A stretch of 58,217 nucleotides of DNA, taken from the NCBI GenBank assembly GCA_023481105.1, contig JAMCWK010000127.1:1-58217 (forward strand), read 5' to 3'. A model generated the notes under the pieces. The model was not told where the DNA came from and did not search any database. It saw only the letters and a program-made list of their open reading frames with translations. Both the position numbers and the translations under genes were made by a program. Positions 41,897 through 49,479 of this stretch are shown piece by piece (the first letter of the stretch is position 1; every line of letters starts with the position of its first letter). The DNA comes from Acidobacteriota bacterium (GTDB lineage Bacteria > Acidobacteriota > Terriglobia > Acidiferrales > UBA7541).

Positions 41897-42637
41897 CTAA
41901 TGGCTGCCTCCCTGCGCTTTCTTCAGTTTGCTGCGGTCAAGCGTGATGCGTCCCGGCGCGTCGGGCGGCTCCTCGAACATCATGATCTGGCCGTTCAACT
42001 CCAGCAACACCGCGCTGGAATTCTCCGAGGAAACTTCGAATTTTTCTTTGGCTTCGAAGCGCTGGCTCTGATTGACCTGCATGGTTGCGTTGAACTTCAC
42101 CACGCCGTCTGCGGTCACTTTCACGCGTGTTGGCTTTATCGCGTCAATTTTCAGTTGCAGGATTTCAGGCTCGGCCGCAGCCGCGGGGCTTGCCGCAGGC
42201 GGTGGGGGGAGTGGCGTCGGTGTCGCACTGGGTGGCGGAAGTACTGGCTGGTGCCACGCTTGCCACAGCGGAGCATAGTGCTGCCACGCGTACCACCCGC
42301 CCACGGCCAGCAGCGCGATGACCGCGAGAATCACCCACGGCAGCAGCGGAGCTCGCGCGCGCGCCGGCGAGTCCACCCACACCGCCACTTGTGGCGCGTC
42401 GCGAGTCACCAGCGCGTACTCGGCAATCATGGCCTCTTCGTCCAGCCCGAGATAGCGGGCTACGGCGCGGATGAAGCCGCGGTTGAAGACGCCGCCGGGC
42501 AGTTCGTGCCAACGCTCGTTTTCCAGCGCCGCCAGGAAGCGCGTGCTGATGCGCGTGGCCGCGGAGATTTCCTCCAGGCCCACGCCGCGCATTTCCCGTT
42601 CGCGTTTCAGACGTTCGCCGAAGGCTCCGTGCGTCAT
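41897..42637 (-). CDS. rodZ: RodZ-like cell-shape protein (XRE helix-turn-helix plus membrane helix)
   Basis: 246 residues. N-terminal HTH_25 domain GERLKREREMRGVGLEEISAATRISTRFLAALENERWHELPGGVFNRGFIRAVARYLGLD (residues 7-66), a transmembrane helix (about 98-117, LLPWVILAVIALLAVGGWYA), a Pro/Ala-rich periplasmic linker and a C-terminal beta domain of the DUF4115 type. RodZ links MreB filaments to the elongasome. No other shape genes are adjacent. Divergent from the diguanylate cyclase gene. Confidence 0.88.
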   Translation of the reverse strand: MTHGAFGERLKREREMRGVGLEEISAATRISTRFLAALENERWHELPGGVFNRGFIRAVARYLGLDEEAMIAEYALVTRDAPQVAVWVDSPARARAPLLPWVILAVIALLAVGGWYAWQHYAPLWQAWHQPVLPPPSATPTPLPPPPAASPAAAAEPEILQLKIDAIKPTRVKVTADGVVKFNATMQVNQSQRFEAKEKFEVSSENSSAVLLELNGQIMMFEEPPDAPGRITLDRSKLKKAQGGSH

Positions 42638-42742
42638 GGTGGCTCGAACTGCGCCGCTTTACCTTTCGTTTTCTCCTTGGCACTATAGGCACGCGTTCTC
42701 GGGCTGTCAATGCGGCTCAGGAAACCCGACGGAGCAGGCGCG

Positions 42743-42771
42743 TTGCTCCGCGCGACGCGGTTGCATATAAT
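42743..42771 (+). promoter_or_regulatory. Promoter of the diguanylate cyclase gene
   Basis: TTGCTC (42743-42748), 17-nt spacer, perfect TATAAT (42766-42771). Predicted start near 42778, leaving about 29 nt of leader that contains a small GCCGACGTTCGGC hairpin and no Shine-Dalgarno. Confidence 0.55.
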
Positions 42772-42806
42772 CAGCCTACGCCGGCCGACGTTCGGCTCCG
42801 GCAACT

Positions 42807-43922
42807 ATGTCCGGCTCTGCCGCCAGGCGAACTGTGCAAGAGAACACAGGCTTCAGCGGCGTCGAACGCCGCCGCAATCCGGCCCCTTCCTCCGACACGC
42901 GCGAGGTCACCGTCCTCCACGAGTTGGGGAAAGCCCTTACATCCACGCTCGAACTCGATCAAGTCCTGCGCACCATCATGGAAAAGATTGACGAGTTCCT
43001 GCGGCCGGACACGTGGTCGCTGTTGCTGGTGGACGAGCTGCGCCAGGAGCTGTACTTCGAAATCGCCATCGGCGCCGGGTCGGATATCCTAAAAGACATC
43101 CGCATCAAAATGGGGCAGGGGCTGGCCGGCTGGGTGGCCAAGTCCGGCGAAACCGTAATCGTGCCCGACGTGAGCAAAGACACGCGCTTCTTCGCGCAGG
43201 TGGACGAGAAAACCAAGATGGAGACACACTCCATCGTGGCCGTGCCCGTGAAGTTCCGCGATCACTGCCTCGGCGTCATCGAGCTGATCAACTGCGTCGG
43301 CCCTGACGGCTTCGGCGGCCGCGACATGGCCCTGCTCGAGGCTCTCGCCGACTATGCGGCCATCGCCATCGAGAACGCCCGCCACGTGCAGCGCATCCAC
43401 GAGCTCACCATCACCGACGACTGCACCAACCTCTACAACGCGCGGCACCTGAATTTCATGCTGGATACGGAAATCTATCGCTCCCAGCGCTACGGCTACC
43501 AGTTCTCGCTCATCTTCATCGACCTCGACCACTTCAAGAATGTCAACGACACCCACGGCCACCTCACCGGCTCCAAGCTCCTCGGCGAAATCGGGGTGAT
43601 GATTAAGAGTCACTGCCGCCTGATTGACTTTGCCTTTCGCTACGGCGGCGACGAATTCGTGCTGCTGCTCCCGCAAACCTCCAAGGACAACGCCTTCATC
43701 GTGGCCCGCCGCTTGCACCGCATCATCCGCGAAAGCGTCTGGCTGCGCGACGCCAACATGGAAATTCACATCACGGCCAGCGTCGGCGTGGCGTCCTATC
43801 CCACGGACTCCAACAACAAAGCCGGGCTGCTGCATCTTGCCGACGAGGCCATGTACCTGGTGAAGAACACCACGCGCGACAGCGTGGCCGCCGCGGGCAT
43901 CGGCGTGCTGCCCGGGTTCTGA
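42807..43922 (+). CDS. Diguanylate cyclase with GAF sensor domain
   Basis: 371 residues, cytoplasmic. A GAF domain (about residues 45-190, with LLVDELRQELYFEIAIG and GLAGWVAKSGETVIVPD) is joined by a helical linker to a GGDEF domain. The active-site GGDEF is intact at residues 280-284, and the inhibitory I-site R-x-x-D is present at Arg271-Asp274 with the standard spacing, so the enzyme should make c-di-GMP and be subject to product inhibition. The TxDxLTxLxN signature is modified to ITDDCTNLYNARH. Its own promoter lies 36 nt upstream. Divergent from the rodZ-like gene. Confidence 0.93.
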   Translation: MSGSAARRTVQENTGFSGVERRRNPAPSSDTREVTVLHELGKALTSTLELDQVLRTIMEKIDEFLRPDTWSLLLVDELRQELYFEIAIGAGSDILKDIRIKMGQGLAGWVAKSGETVIVPDVSKDTRFFAQVDEKTKMETHSIVAVPVKFRDHCLGVIELINCVGPDGFGGRDMALLEALADYAAIAIENARHVQRIHELTITDDCTNLYNARHLNFMLDTEIYRSQRYGYQFSLIFIDLDHFKNVNDTHGHLTGSKLLGEIGVMIKSHCRLIDFAFRYGGDEFVLLLPQTSKDNAFIVARRLHRIIRESVWLRDANMEIHITASVGVASYPTDSNNKAGLLHLADEAMYLVKNTTRDSVAAAGIGVLPGF

Positions 43923-43961
43923 TTCTGCTTTCATCCAAACTCTCTTCCACAGCCTCTCCCC

Positions 43962-43990
43962 TTGTCACTAAGTAGTCCTCGTGCTAGTCT
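43962..43990 (+). promoter_or_regulatory. Possible promoter upstream of the BMC shell gene
   Basis: TTGTCA, 17-nt spacer, TAGTCT. The -35 and spacing are good, the -10 weak (3 of 6). It would give a leader of about 80 nt that includes the palindrome at 44048-44064. Confidence 0.35.
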
Positions 43991-44047
43991 CCGTTTGCAT
44001 TCTGGGCAGGCGTGGTGTTTTTTCTCCCCGCGCGTCCGGGTGTGGAC

Positions 44048-44064
44048 GACGGCGCAGCGCCGTC
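44048..44064. promoter_or_regulatory. Perfect palindrome in the BMC gene leader
   Basis: GACGGCGCAGCGCCGTC: two 8-nt perfect arms around one base, ending 15 nt before the BMC ATG. It could be an operator, an mRNA-stabilising hairpin that leaves the GAGGG ribosome site exposed, or a stump of the window's palindromic repeats. Confidence 0.5.
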
Positions 44065-44079
44065 ACGAGCGAGGGCCGC

Positions 44080-44376
44080 ATGTCTTATGAAGCGCTGGGA
44101 ATGATCGAGACGAAGGGCCTGGTCGGCGCGATTGAAGCTTCCGACGCGATGGTCAAGGCTGCCAACGTCGTCCTTATCGGCAAGGAATACATCGGCGCGG
44201 GCTACGTGACCGTGATGGTGCGCGGCGACGTCGGAGCGGTGAAAGCAGCCACCGATGCCGGTGCCGCGGCCGCGCGCCGCGTGGGCGAACTGGTCGCTGT
44301 GCACGTCATCCCCCGGCCGCACGAGCACGTGGACAAGATTCTTCCCGGCGGCGGGCAAGTGCCGGGCAAGAAATAG
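44080..44376 (+). CDS. Bacterial microcompartment shell protein, BMC-H hexamer type
   Basis: 98 residues, a single BMC domain of the PduA/EutM/CcmK kind: [30 protein letters not shown] at the start, pore-region [27 protein letters not shown], and the edge-forming [17 protein letters not shown]. It forms hexameric tiles of a protein-walled organelle. Start ATG 44080 has GAGGG upstream and gives the standard N-terminus; a GTG at 43981 is in frame but adds an unlikely basic leader. The next gene encodes an acylating aldehyde dehydrogenase, the hallmark enzyme of metabolosomes. No pentamer (BMC-P) or trimer (BMC-T) gene is in the window. Confidence 0.96.
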   Translation: MSYEALGMIETKGLVGAIEASDAMVKAANVVLIGKEYIGAGYVTVMVRGDVGAVKAATDAGAAAARRVGELVAVHVIPRPHEHVDKILPGGGQVPGKK

Positions 44377-44451
44377 CGGCGGCCATTTTATTTGTCATCC
44401 TGAGCGCAGCGCAGGCGCACTCTTCAAATTTCAGCAGCAAGGGTTAGCGTT

Positions 44452-46395
44452 TTGACTCTCCGCGACCGCGACCTACTCTCCGTACAAGAAGCGCGCGAAC
44501 TCGTCGCGCGCGCCGCCGCCGCGCAAAAAATATTCGCCGCATTTTCCCAGGAGCAGGTGGACGCCATCGTGGCCGCGTGCGCGGAAGCCGCCAGCGCTGC
44601 CAGCGAGCAGCTTGCGCGGCTGGCCGTCGAGGAAACCGGCTTCGGAAACGTCCCCGACAAAATCATCAAGAACCACCTGGCCGCGGTGGAAGTGCACAAT
44701 GCCATTCGCGGGATGAAAACGGTTGGCGTGCTGCGCGAAGACCGCGAGAAAGGCCTCGTCGAAGTGGCCACGCCGGTGGGCGTGGTGGGCGCGGTCATTC
44801 CGTGCACCAATCCGACTTCCACGACCATTTACAAAACGCTGATTTCCATCAAGGCGCGCAATGCGGTGGTGCTCAGCCCGCATCCTTCCGCTGCGCGCTG
44901 CATCTGCGAAACCGCCGCGGTGCTCTCCCGCGCCGCGCTGAAGGCTGGCGCGCCGGAAGGACTCATCGGCTGCATGGCGCACACCACCATGCAGGGCACG
45001 CAGGAACTGATGCGCCACCGCGAGGTCGGCGTCATCCTTGCCACGGGCGGCACCGGGTTGGTGCGCGCCGCGTACAGCTCCGGCAAGCCGTCGTACGGCG
45101 TCGGCCCGGGAAACGTGCCGGCGTACATCGAGCGCACTGCCAATGTGCGCAAAGCCGTCGCCGACATCCTCGCCGGAAAAACTTTCGACTACGGCACCAT
45201 CTGCTCTTCCGAGCAGGCCATCGTTTGCGACGACCACATCCGCGACCTCGTGCTCGAGGAGTGCCGCCGGCAGGGCGCGTACTTTCTTTCCGCTGAAGAA
45301 GCGGAAAAAGTTGGCGCGCTGGTCTATCGTCCCGGGGCGACCGCGCCGAATCCACAGATTGTCGGCAAGCCCGCCACGATGCTCGCAGAAATGGCCGGCA
45401 TCAAAGTTCCGGCGCAGACGCGCGTGCTCATTGCGCGGCTCACCGCCGTGGGACGAGAGTATCCGCTTTCTGCCGAAAAACTCTCGCCGATTCTGGCGTT
45501 TTACTCCGTGGCCAACACCTCCGCGGCCATCGAGCTGTGCAACAAGCTGCTGCGCTTCGGCGGCGCGGGGCACACCGCCGCGGTGCACACGGCGAACGAA
45601 AACGTCGCGCGCGAGTTCGGCGCGGGCGTGCCCGCGTTCCGCGTTTGCGTGAACACCTCCGCCGTGCACGGCTCCATCGGATACTCGACAAATCTTTTTC
45701 CGGCGATGACGCTGGGCTGCGGCGCGCTGGGCGGGAACATCACCTCCGACAACATCGGCCCGCACCACTTGATGAATATCAAGCGCATCGCGTGGGAATC
45801 GCGGGCCATCGAGCATCGCACCATCCCCGCCGACCGCCGGCTGCTCGCTGAATCCGGCGCATCCACAGGACAATCGCCCGCTCCTGTGCAGACGGTTGCT
45901 GCCGCGGCTGCCGCCACAGCTTCGGCTGCCGCTGCGGCCCCTGCGCCGCCCGCTCCATCCGCCCAATCCGCGCCTGCTGTTGTTGCTTCGGCCATCGCCG
46001 CGCCCGACCGCGCGACGATTTCCAAAATCGTCGAGCGCGTGATGGGGCAATTCGGAATTCCTCGCGGTGCGGGTTCCGCTCCTGCCGTTGGCAACCCTTC
46101 GCCATCGGCGAATCCAATGCCCTCGCCCAAAGACGTCGCTTCCGCCGCTGTTACTGCGCTCCTCGGCTCGCGTCCCGCCGCAGCACCCGCGGCTTGCGCT
46201 ACTGCTCCTGCGCCGGCAAAAGCCTCTTCCCCCGCAGCAGCCGCGCATCCGAAGGCTGCGGAGTTTGTCAGCGAGACGGACGTGCGCAACGCCATCCGCC
46301 GCGGCGAAAAGATCTTCACCGGCCCCAAGACCATCGTCACTCCCTCCGCGCGCGACCTCGCCTCCGGCCACGAAGTCCTCGTCGAAACAAAATAA
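44452..46395 (+). CDS. CoA-acylating aldehyde dehydrogenase of a microcompartment, with long C-terminal extension
   Basis: 647 residues; ordinary EutE/PduP enzymes have about 460. Residues 1-465 are the dehydrogenase: TPVGVVGAVIPCTNPTSTTIYK, ILATGGTGLVRAAYSSGKP, catalytic Cys251 in DYGTICSSEQAIV, and GCGALGGNITSDNIGPHHLMNIKR. It oxidises an aldehyde (acetaldehyde or similar) with NAD and CoA to acyl-CoA. The tail has three parts split by Ala/Pro linkers: amphipathic helix 519-535 (DRATISKIVERVMGQFG), helix 559-572, and a terminal module 603-647 with VSETDVRNAIRRGEK and TIVTPSARDLA, similar to the start of EutQ. Amphipathic helices after Ala/Pro linkers are typical encapsulation peptides. Start is TTG 44452 with AAGGG upstream. 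Follows the BMC-H gene by 75 nt. Confidence 0.93.
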   Translation: MTLRDRDLLSVQEARELVARAAAAQKIFAAFSQEQVDAIVAACAEAASAASEQLARLAVEETGFGNVPDKIIKNHLAAVEVHNAIRGMKTVGVLREDREKGLVEVATPVGVVGAVIPCTNPTSTTIYKTLISIKARNAVVLSPHPSAARCICETAAVLSRAALKAGAPEGLIGCMAHTTMQGTQELMRHREVGVILATGGTGLVRAAYSSGKPSYGVGPGNVPAYIERTANVRKAVADILAGKTFDYGTICSSEQAIVCDDHIRDLVLEECRRQGAYFLSAEEAEKVGALVYRPGATAPNPQIVGKPATMLAEMAGIKVPAQTRVLIARLTAVGREYPLSAEKLSPILAFYSVANTSAAIELCNKLLRFGGAGHTAAVHTANENVAREFGAGVPAFRVCVNTSAVHGSIGYSTNLFPAMTLGCGALGGNITSDNIGPHHLMNIKRIAWESRAIEHRTIPADRRLLAESGASTGQSPAPVQTVAAAAAATASAAAAAPAPPAPSAQSAPAVVASAIAAPDRATISKIVERVMGQFGIPRGAGSAPAVGNPSPSANPMPSPKDVASAAVTALLGSRPAAAPAACATAPAPAKASSPAAAAHPKAAEFVSETDVRNAIRRGEKIFTGPKTIVTPSARDLASGHEVLVETK

Positions 46396-46493
46396 TTCGG
46401 GAGATTTTTCAGCCTGAGTCACAGACCGCTGGCCACTCGTCATACAATGAGCATCTACCCCCCCCAGGCTGGGGAATCGGAGTTTCGAGGGAA

Positions 46494-48746
46494 ATGCTCA
46501 GATCGGAAGCTGCGCGATATGCTCGCTGGGCCGCCACGCTGGCCATATTGCTGGTGCTGACGGTGGCGGGCTTCTACGCCTATCGTTCTTTTTTGGCGGC
46601 ACGCGCACGGCGCGATGCGCCGAAAGTGATTCCTCCCGCGGTACAAAAGCAATCCGAGGAGTTTTCCTTCAGCAAAGTGGAAGGGGAGCGCACTCTTTTT
46701 ACCATCCGCGCTTCGCGCACGACGGAGTACAAAGTCGGCGGCCTCGCGCAACTCCAGGATGTGTGGATCACCATCTACGGGCGTTTTGGAAAGCGCTTCG
46801 ACAACATTCACACGCGAGAATGCGACTACGCGCCCGCCTCCGGCAAGATCACCTGCGCGGGGGACGTGCAGATTGCGCTGGAGAGCGCGGAGGAAGCGAA
46901 GCAGCGGCCCGGCGAGCGCGCGCTGCATGTCACGACGTCCAACGTCACGCTCGACCGCGAATCCGGCGAACTGCACACGGATAACCCGGTCGTCTTTCGT
47001 TTTCCCTACGGCAACGGCCGCGGCGTCGGCGTCACCTACAGTACGCGCGATGCCAAGTTCACCATGCACCGCGATGTCGAACTGACGCTGACCTCCTCCG
47101 GCAAAGACAAAAAGCCTCCGGAACCTGCAGTGCTCACCGGCGCGGGACTCGAATATCAACGCGACTCGCGCGTGATGCGGCTGCTCGCGCCGGTGCACGT
47201 GCAGCAGGGCCAACGCCTGCTGAAAGCCGGCGCGCTGGCGCTCGAGTTTGACGCTGCGCTGCGCGCGCGCCGCCTGGTGGCCGGCGGCAACCCGCAGTAC
47301 CAATCGTCCGAGCTGCGCGGGCAGCTTGCGGTGAGTGCGCAGGAAATAGTCACGCAGTTCGATCCCGCCGGCTGGATGGAGCGCCTGCAAGCAAACGGCA
47401 ACGTCACCGCCCGTCTGAAAAACCGCGGCGGCGAGGATCGCCTGCAATCGCAGCGCGCGGAAGTGGAAATGGAGCCGGGGCGCAACCTGGCTCGACTACT
47501 GACGGCCAGTGGCAATGTCTCGTTGGACTCGCAGCAGCGCGGCGAATCGCGCCGCCTGGAAACGCAGGCGCTGCGCATCCAGATGGGTGCCGGCCGCAAG
47601 CGCACGGAGCGCCGCATGGAACGTGCGGAGACTCTTTCTTCCGCGACACTCGAAATTCGCAACGGCGAGGAATCCACGCGCGTCCGCGGCGAGCGCCTCG
47701 CGGCGCAGTTTGATGAGCGCAATGTTGTCCGCGAGCTGCGCGGCTCGGACGGCGTAGAAATCGAGCGCCGTCTGCCCAACCGGCCGCCGCAGGTCACTTC
47801 CTCGCGCGAGCTGGCCATGAAATTCTCGCCGTCGGGCGAATGGACGGAATTCGAGCAAAGCGGCAGCGTGCGCTTCCGCGAAGGCGAGCGCAACGCCCAG
47901 GCCGACCGTGCGCGCATGGTCCGCGCCACGGACACGCTGACGCTCACGGGCTCCGCCAGCGTCGCCGACCGTGTTTCTTCTACCTCCGCGGCATCGCTCA
48001 GTTTCCAACAACGCAGCGGAGAAATCCGCGCGGAAGGCGGCGTGCGCACCAGCTACACTTCCGTCGAGCGCAACTCCGCCACCAATCTGGGCCCGCAGCC
48101 GGCGCACCTTTCCGCGGACCAGTTGCTGGCGAATCGCAACTCCGGGCGCGCGGTTTATTCAGGCCATGCACGGCTCTGGCAAGGCGACGCCGTGATCGAA
48201 GCGGCGTCTATCACGCTCCTGCGCGATGAGCAGCGCCTGGAGGCGCGCGAAAACGTGCTGGCGCTGCTGCCGCAGGAGTCCGGCCCCGCCGCCCTTGTTG
48301 CTGCGCGCGGCGCTGGACGGGCAGTCCCGGCGGCGGCTCGCAACATTTGGAAGGCCAGCGCCGCTCGCATGACCTACTGGGGCGCCGAAAGCCGGGTGCG
48401 GCTGGAGGGCGATGTCAACGCGCAATCTGCGATTGGACAGATTCGATCGAAGGATTTGGAACTTCACTTGACGCCTGCAAATAATGGGCCAAAACTTCTG
48501 AGCAAGGCGATTGCCACTGGCGGTGTCACCGTTCTTCAGGGCGATCGCCGCGGCACCGCGGAGCGCGCAGAGTACCTTGCCGCGGAGGGCAAATTCGTCC
48601 TATCCGGTGGCCGTCCAACACTTTACGATACCATCCTGGGCACAACTACCGGCCGTCAATTGACCTTCTTTCTGGCCGATGATAAGATCCTCGTGGATTC
48701 GGAACAAGGTTCGCGCACGCTCAGCCGTCATCGTGTAGAGAAATGA
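46494..48746 (+). CDS. LPS transport periplasmic protein, LptC/LptA (OstA)-like, long form
   Basis: 750 residues. A single N-terminal transmembrane helix (about residues 9-30, WAATLAILLVLTVAGFYAYRSF), an LptC-like first domain (EEFSFSKVEGERTLFTIRASRTTEYK), and a series of beta-jellyroll OstA/LptA-like repeats with 'ARxLVAGG NVxxR..' elements through to the C-terminus (TGGVTVLQGDRRGTAERAEYLAAEGKFVLSGGRPTLYD). Such a long single-chain protein could bridge inner and outer membranes in LPS export, replacing separate LptC and LptA. LptB follows after 6 nt. ATG 46494 is chosen; it has GGAG and GAGGG upstream. Confidence 0.85.
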   Translation: MLRSEAARYARWAATLAILLVLTVAGFYAYRSFLAARARRDAPKVIPPAVQKQSEEFSFSKVEGERTLFTIRASRTTEYKVGGLAQLQDVWITIYGRFGKRFDNIHTRECDYAPASGKITCAGDVQIALESAEEAKQRPGERALHVTTSNVTLDRESGELHTDNPVVFRFPYGNGRGVGVTYSTRDAKFTMHRDVELTLTSSGKDKKPPEPAVLTGAGLEYQRDSRVMRLLAPVHVQQGQRLLKAGALALEFDAALRARRLVAGGNPQYQSSELRGQLAVSAQEIVTQFDPAGWMERLQANGNVTARLKNRGGEDRLQSQRAEVEMEPGRNLARLLTASGNVSLDSQQRGESRRLETQALRIQMGAGRKRTERRMERAETLSSATLEIRNGEESTRVRGERLAAQFDERNVVRELRGSDGVEIERRLPNRPPQVTSSRELAMKFSPSGEWTEFEQSGSVRFREGERNAQADRARMVRATDTLTLTGSASVADRVSSTSAASLSFQQRSGEIRAEGGVRTSYTSVERNSATNLGPQPAHLSADQLLANRNSGRAVYSGHARLWQGDAVIEAASITLLRDEQRLEARENVLALLPQESGPAALVAARGAGRAVPAAARNIWKASAARMTYWGAESRVRLEGDVNAQSAIGQIRSKDLELHLTPANNGPKLLSKAIATGGVTVLQGDRRGTAERAEYLAAEGKFVLSGGRPTLYDTILGTTTGRQLTFFLADDKILVDSEQGSRTLSRHRVEK

Positions 48747-48752
48747 ACCCCT

Positions 48753-49478
48753 ATGCCAAAGCTGCAAGCCCTCGAGTTGCGCAAGTCCTACTACGGACGC
48801 TCCGTCGTCGATAACGTGAATCTGGAGATTGCCCAGGGCGAGGTGGTAGGGCTCCTGGGCCCCAACGGCGCCGGCAAGACCACTACCTTTTACATCCTCG
48901 TCGGCTTGGCGCGTCCCGATACGGGGCGCGTCCTGCTGGACAAGAACGACATTACCGACCTCCCAATGTACCTGCGCGCCCGCAGCGGCATCAGCTACCT
49001 GCCCCAGGAGCCATCGGTTTTTCGCCGCATGACAGTAGAGGAAAACCTGCTGGCCGTGCTGGAGACCCTGCCGTTGTCCCCGGAGCAGCGCCGTGACCGC
49101 CTGGAGGAATTACTGGCCCAGATGGGGCTGGAGACGGTGCGGTACAACCAGGCCTACACCCTTTCCGGCGGTGAGCGCCGCCGCTTGGAAATCGCGCGTT
49201 CGCTAGTGCTGGAACCCCAGTTCATTCTCTTAGATGAGCCTTTTTCCGGCATTGACCCCAAGACCGTGGTGGAGTTGCAGAGCATCATCGCCGGGTTGCG
49301 CGACGCCGGCATCGGCGTGCTGATGACCGACCACAACGTGCGCGCCACGCTGCGTGTCACCGACCGCGCCTACATCATCAACGACGGGAAAATTTTTCGC
49401 GCCGGACGTCCGGCGGAGCTGAGTCTCGATCCCGAAGTGCGCCGCATTTATCTCGGCGACCACTTCCACTTGAACTGA
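48753..49478 (+). CDS. lptB: LPS export ABC transporter ATP-binding protein
   Basis: 241 residues. Walker [10 protein letters not shown] near residue 36, Q-loop [21 protein letters not shown] signature [15 protein letters not shown], Walker [14 protein letters not shown] and the H-loop [10 protein letters not shown]. The [14 protein letters not shown]-loop region and the DHNVRATL...[13 protein letters not shown] end are typical of LptB. Powers extraction of LPS from the inner membrane by LptFG (not in this window). Placed between the LptC/LptA-like gene and rpoN, the classical arrangement. Confidence 0.96.
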   Translation: MPKLQALELRKSYYGRSVVDNVNLEIAQGEVVGLLGPNGAGKTTTFYILVGLARPDTGRVLLDKNDITDLPMYLRARSGISYLPQEPSVFRRMTVEENLLAVLETLPLSPEQRRDRLEELLAQMGLETVRYNQAYTLSGGERRRLEIARSLVLEPQFILLDEPFSGIDPKTVVELQSIIAGLRDAGIGVLMTDHNVRATLRVTDRAYIINDGKIFRAGRPAELSLDPEVRRIYLGDHFHLN

Positions 49479-49479
49479 C

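Noticed and set aside
43981-44079. N-terminal extension of the BMC shell protein from GTG 43981
   Set aside because: Would add 33 basic residues unlike any BMC-H protein and run through the leader palindrome; ATG 44080 has a ribosome site.
44473-46443. 656-codon minus-strand open frame opposite the aldehyde dehydrogenase
   Set aside because: Antisense shadow of a GC-rich gene; no domain, and the sense strand has an intact catalytic enzyme.
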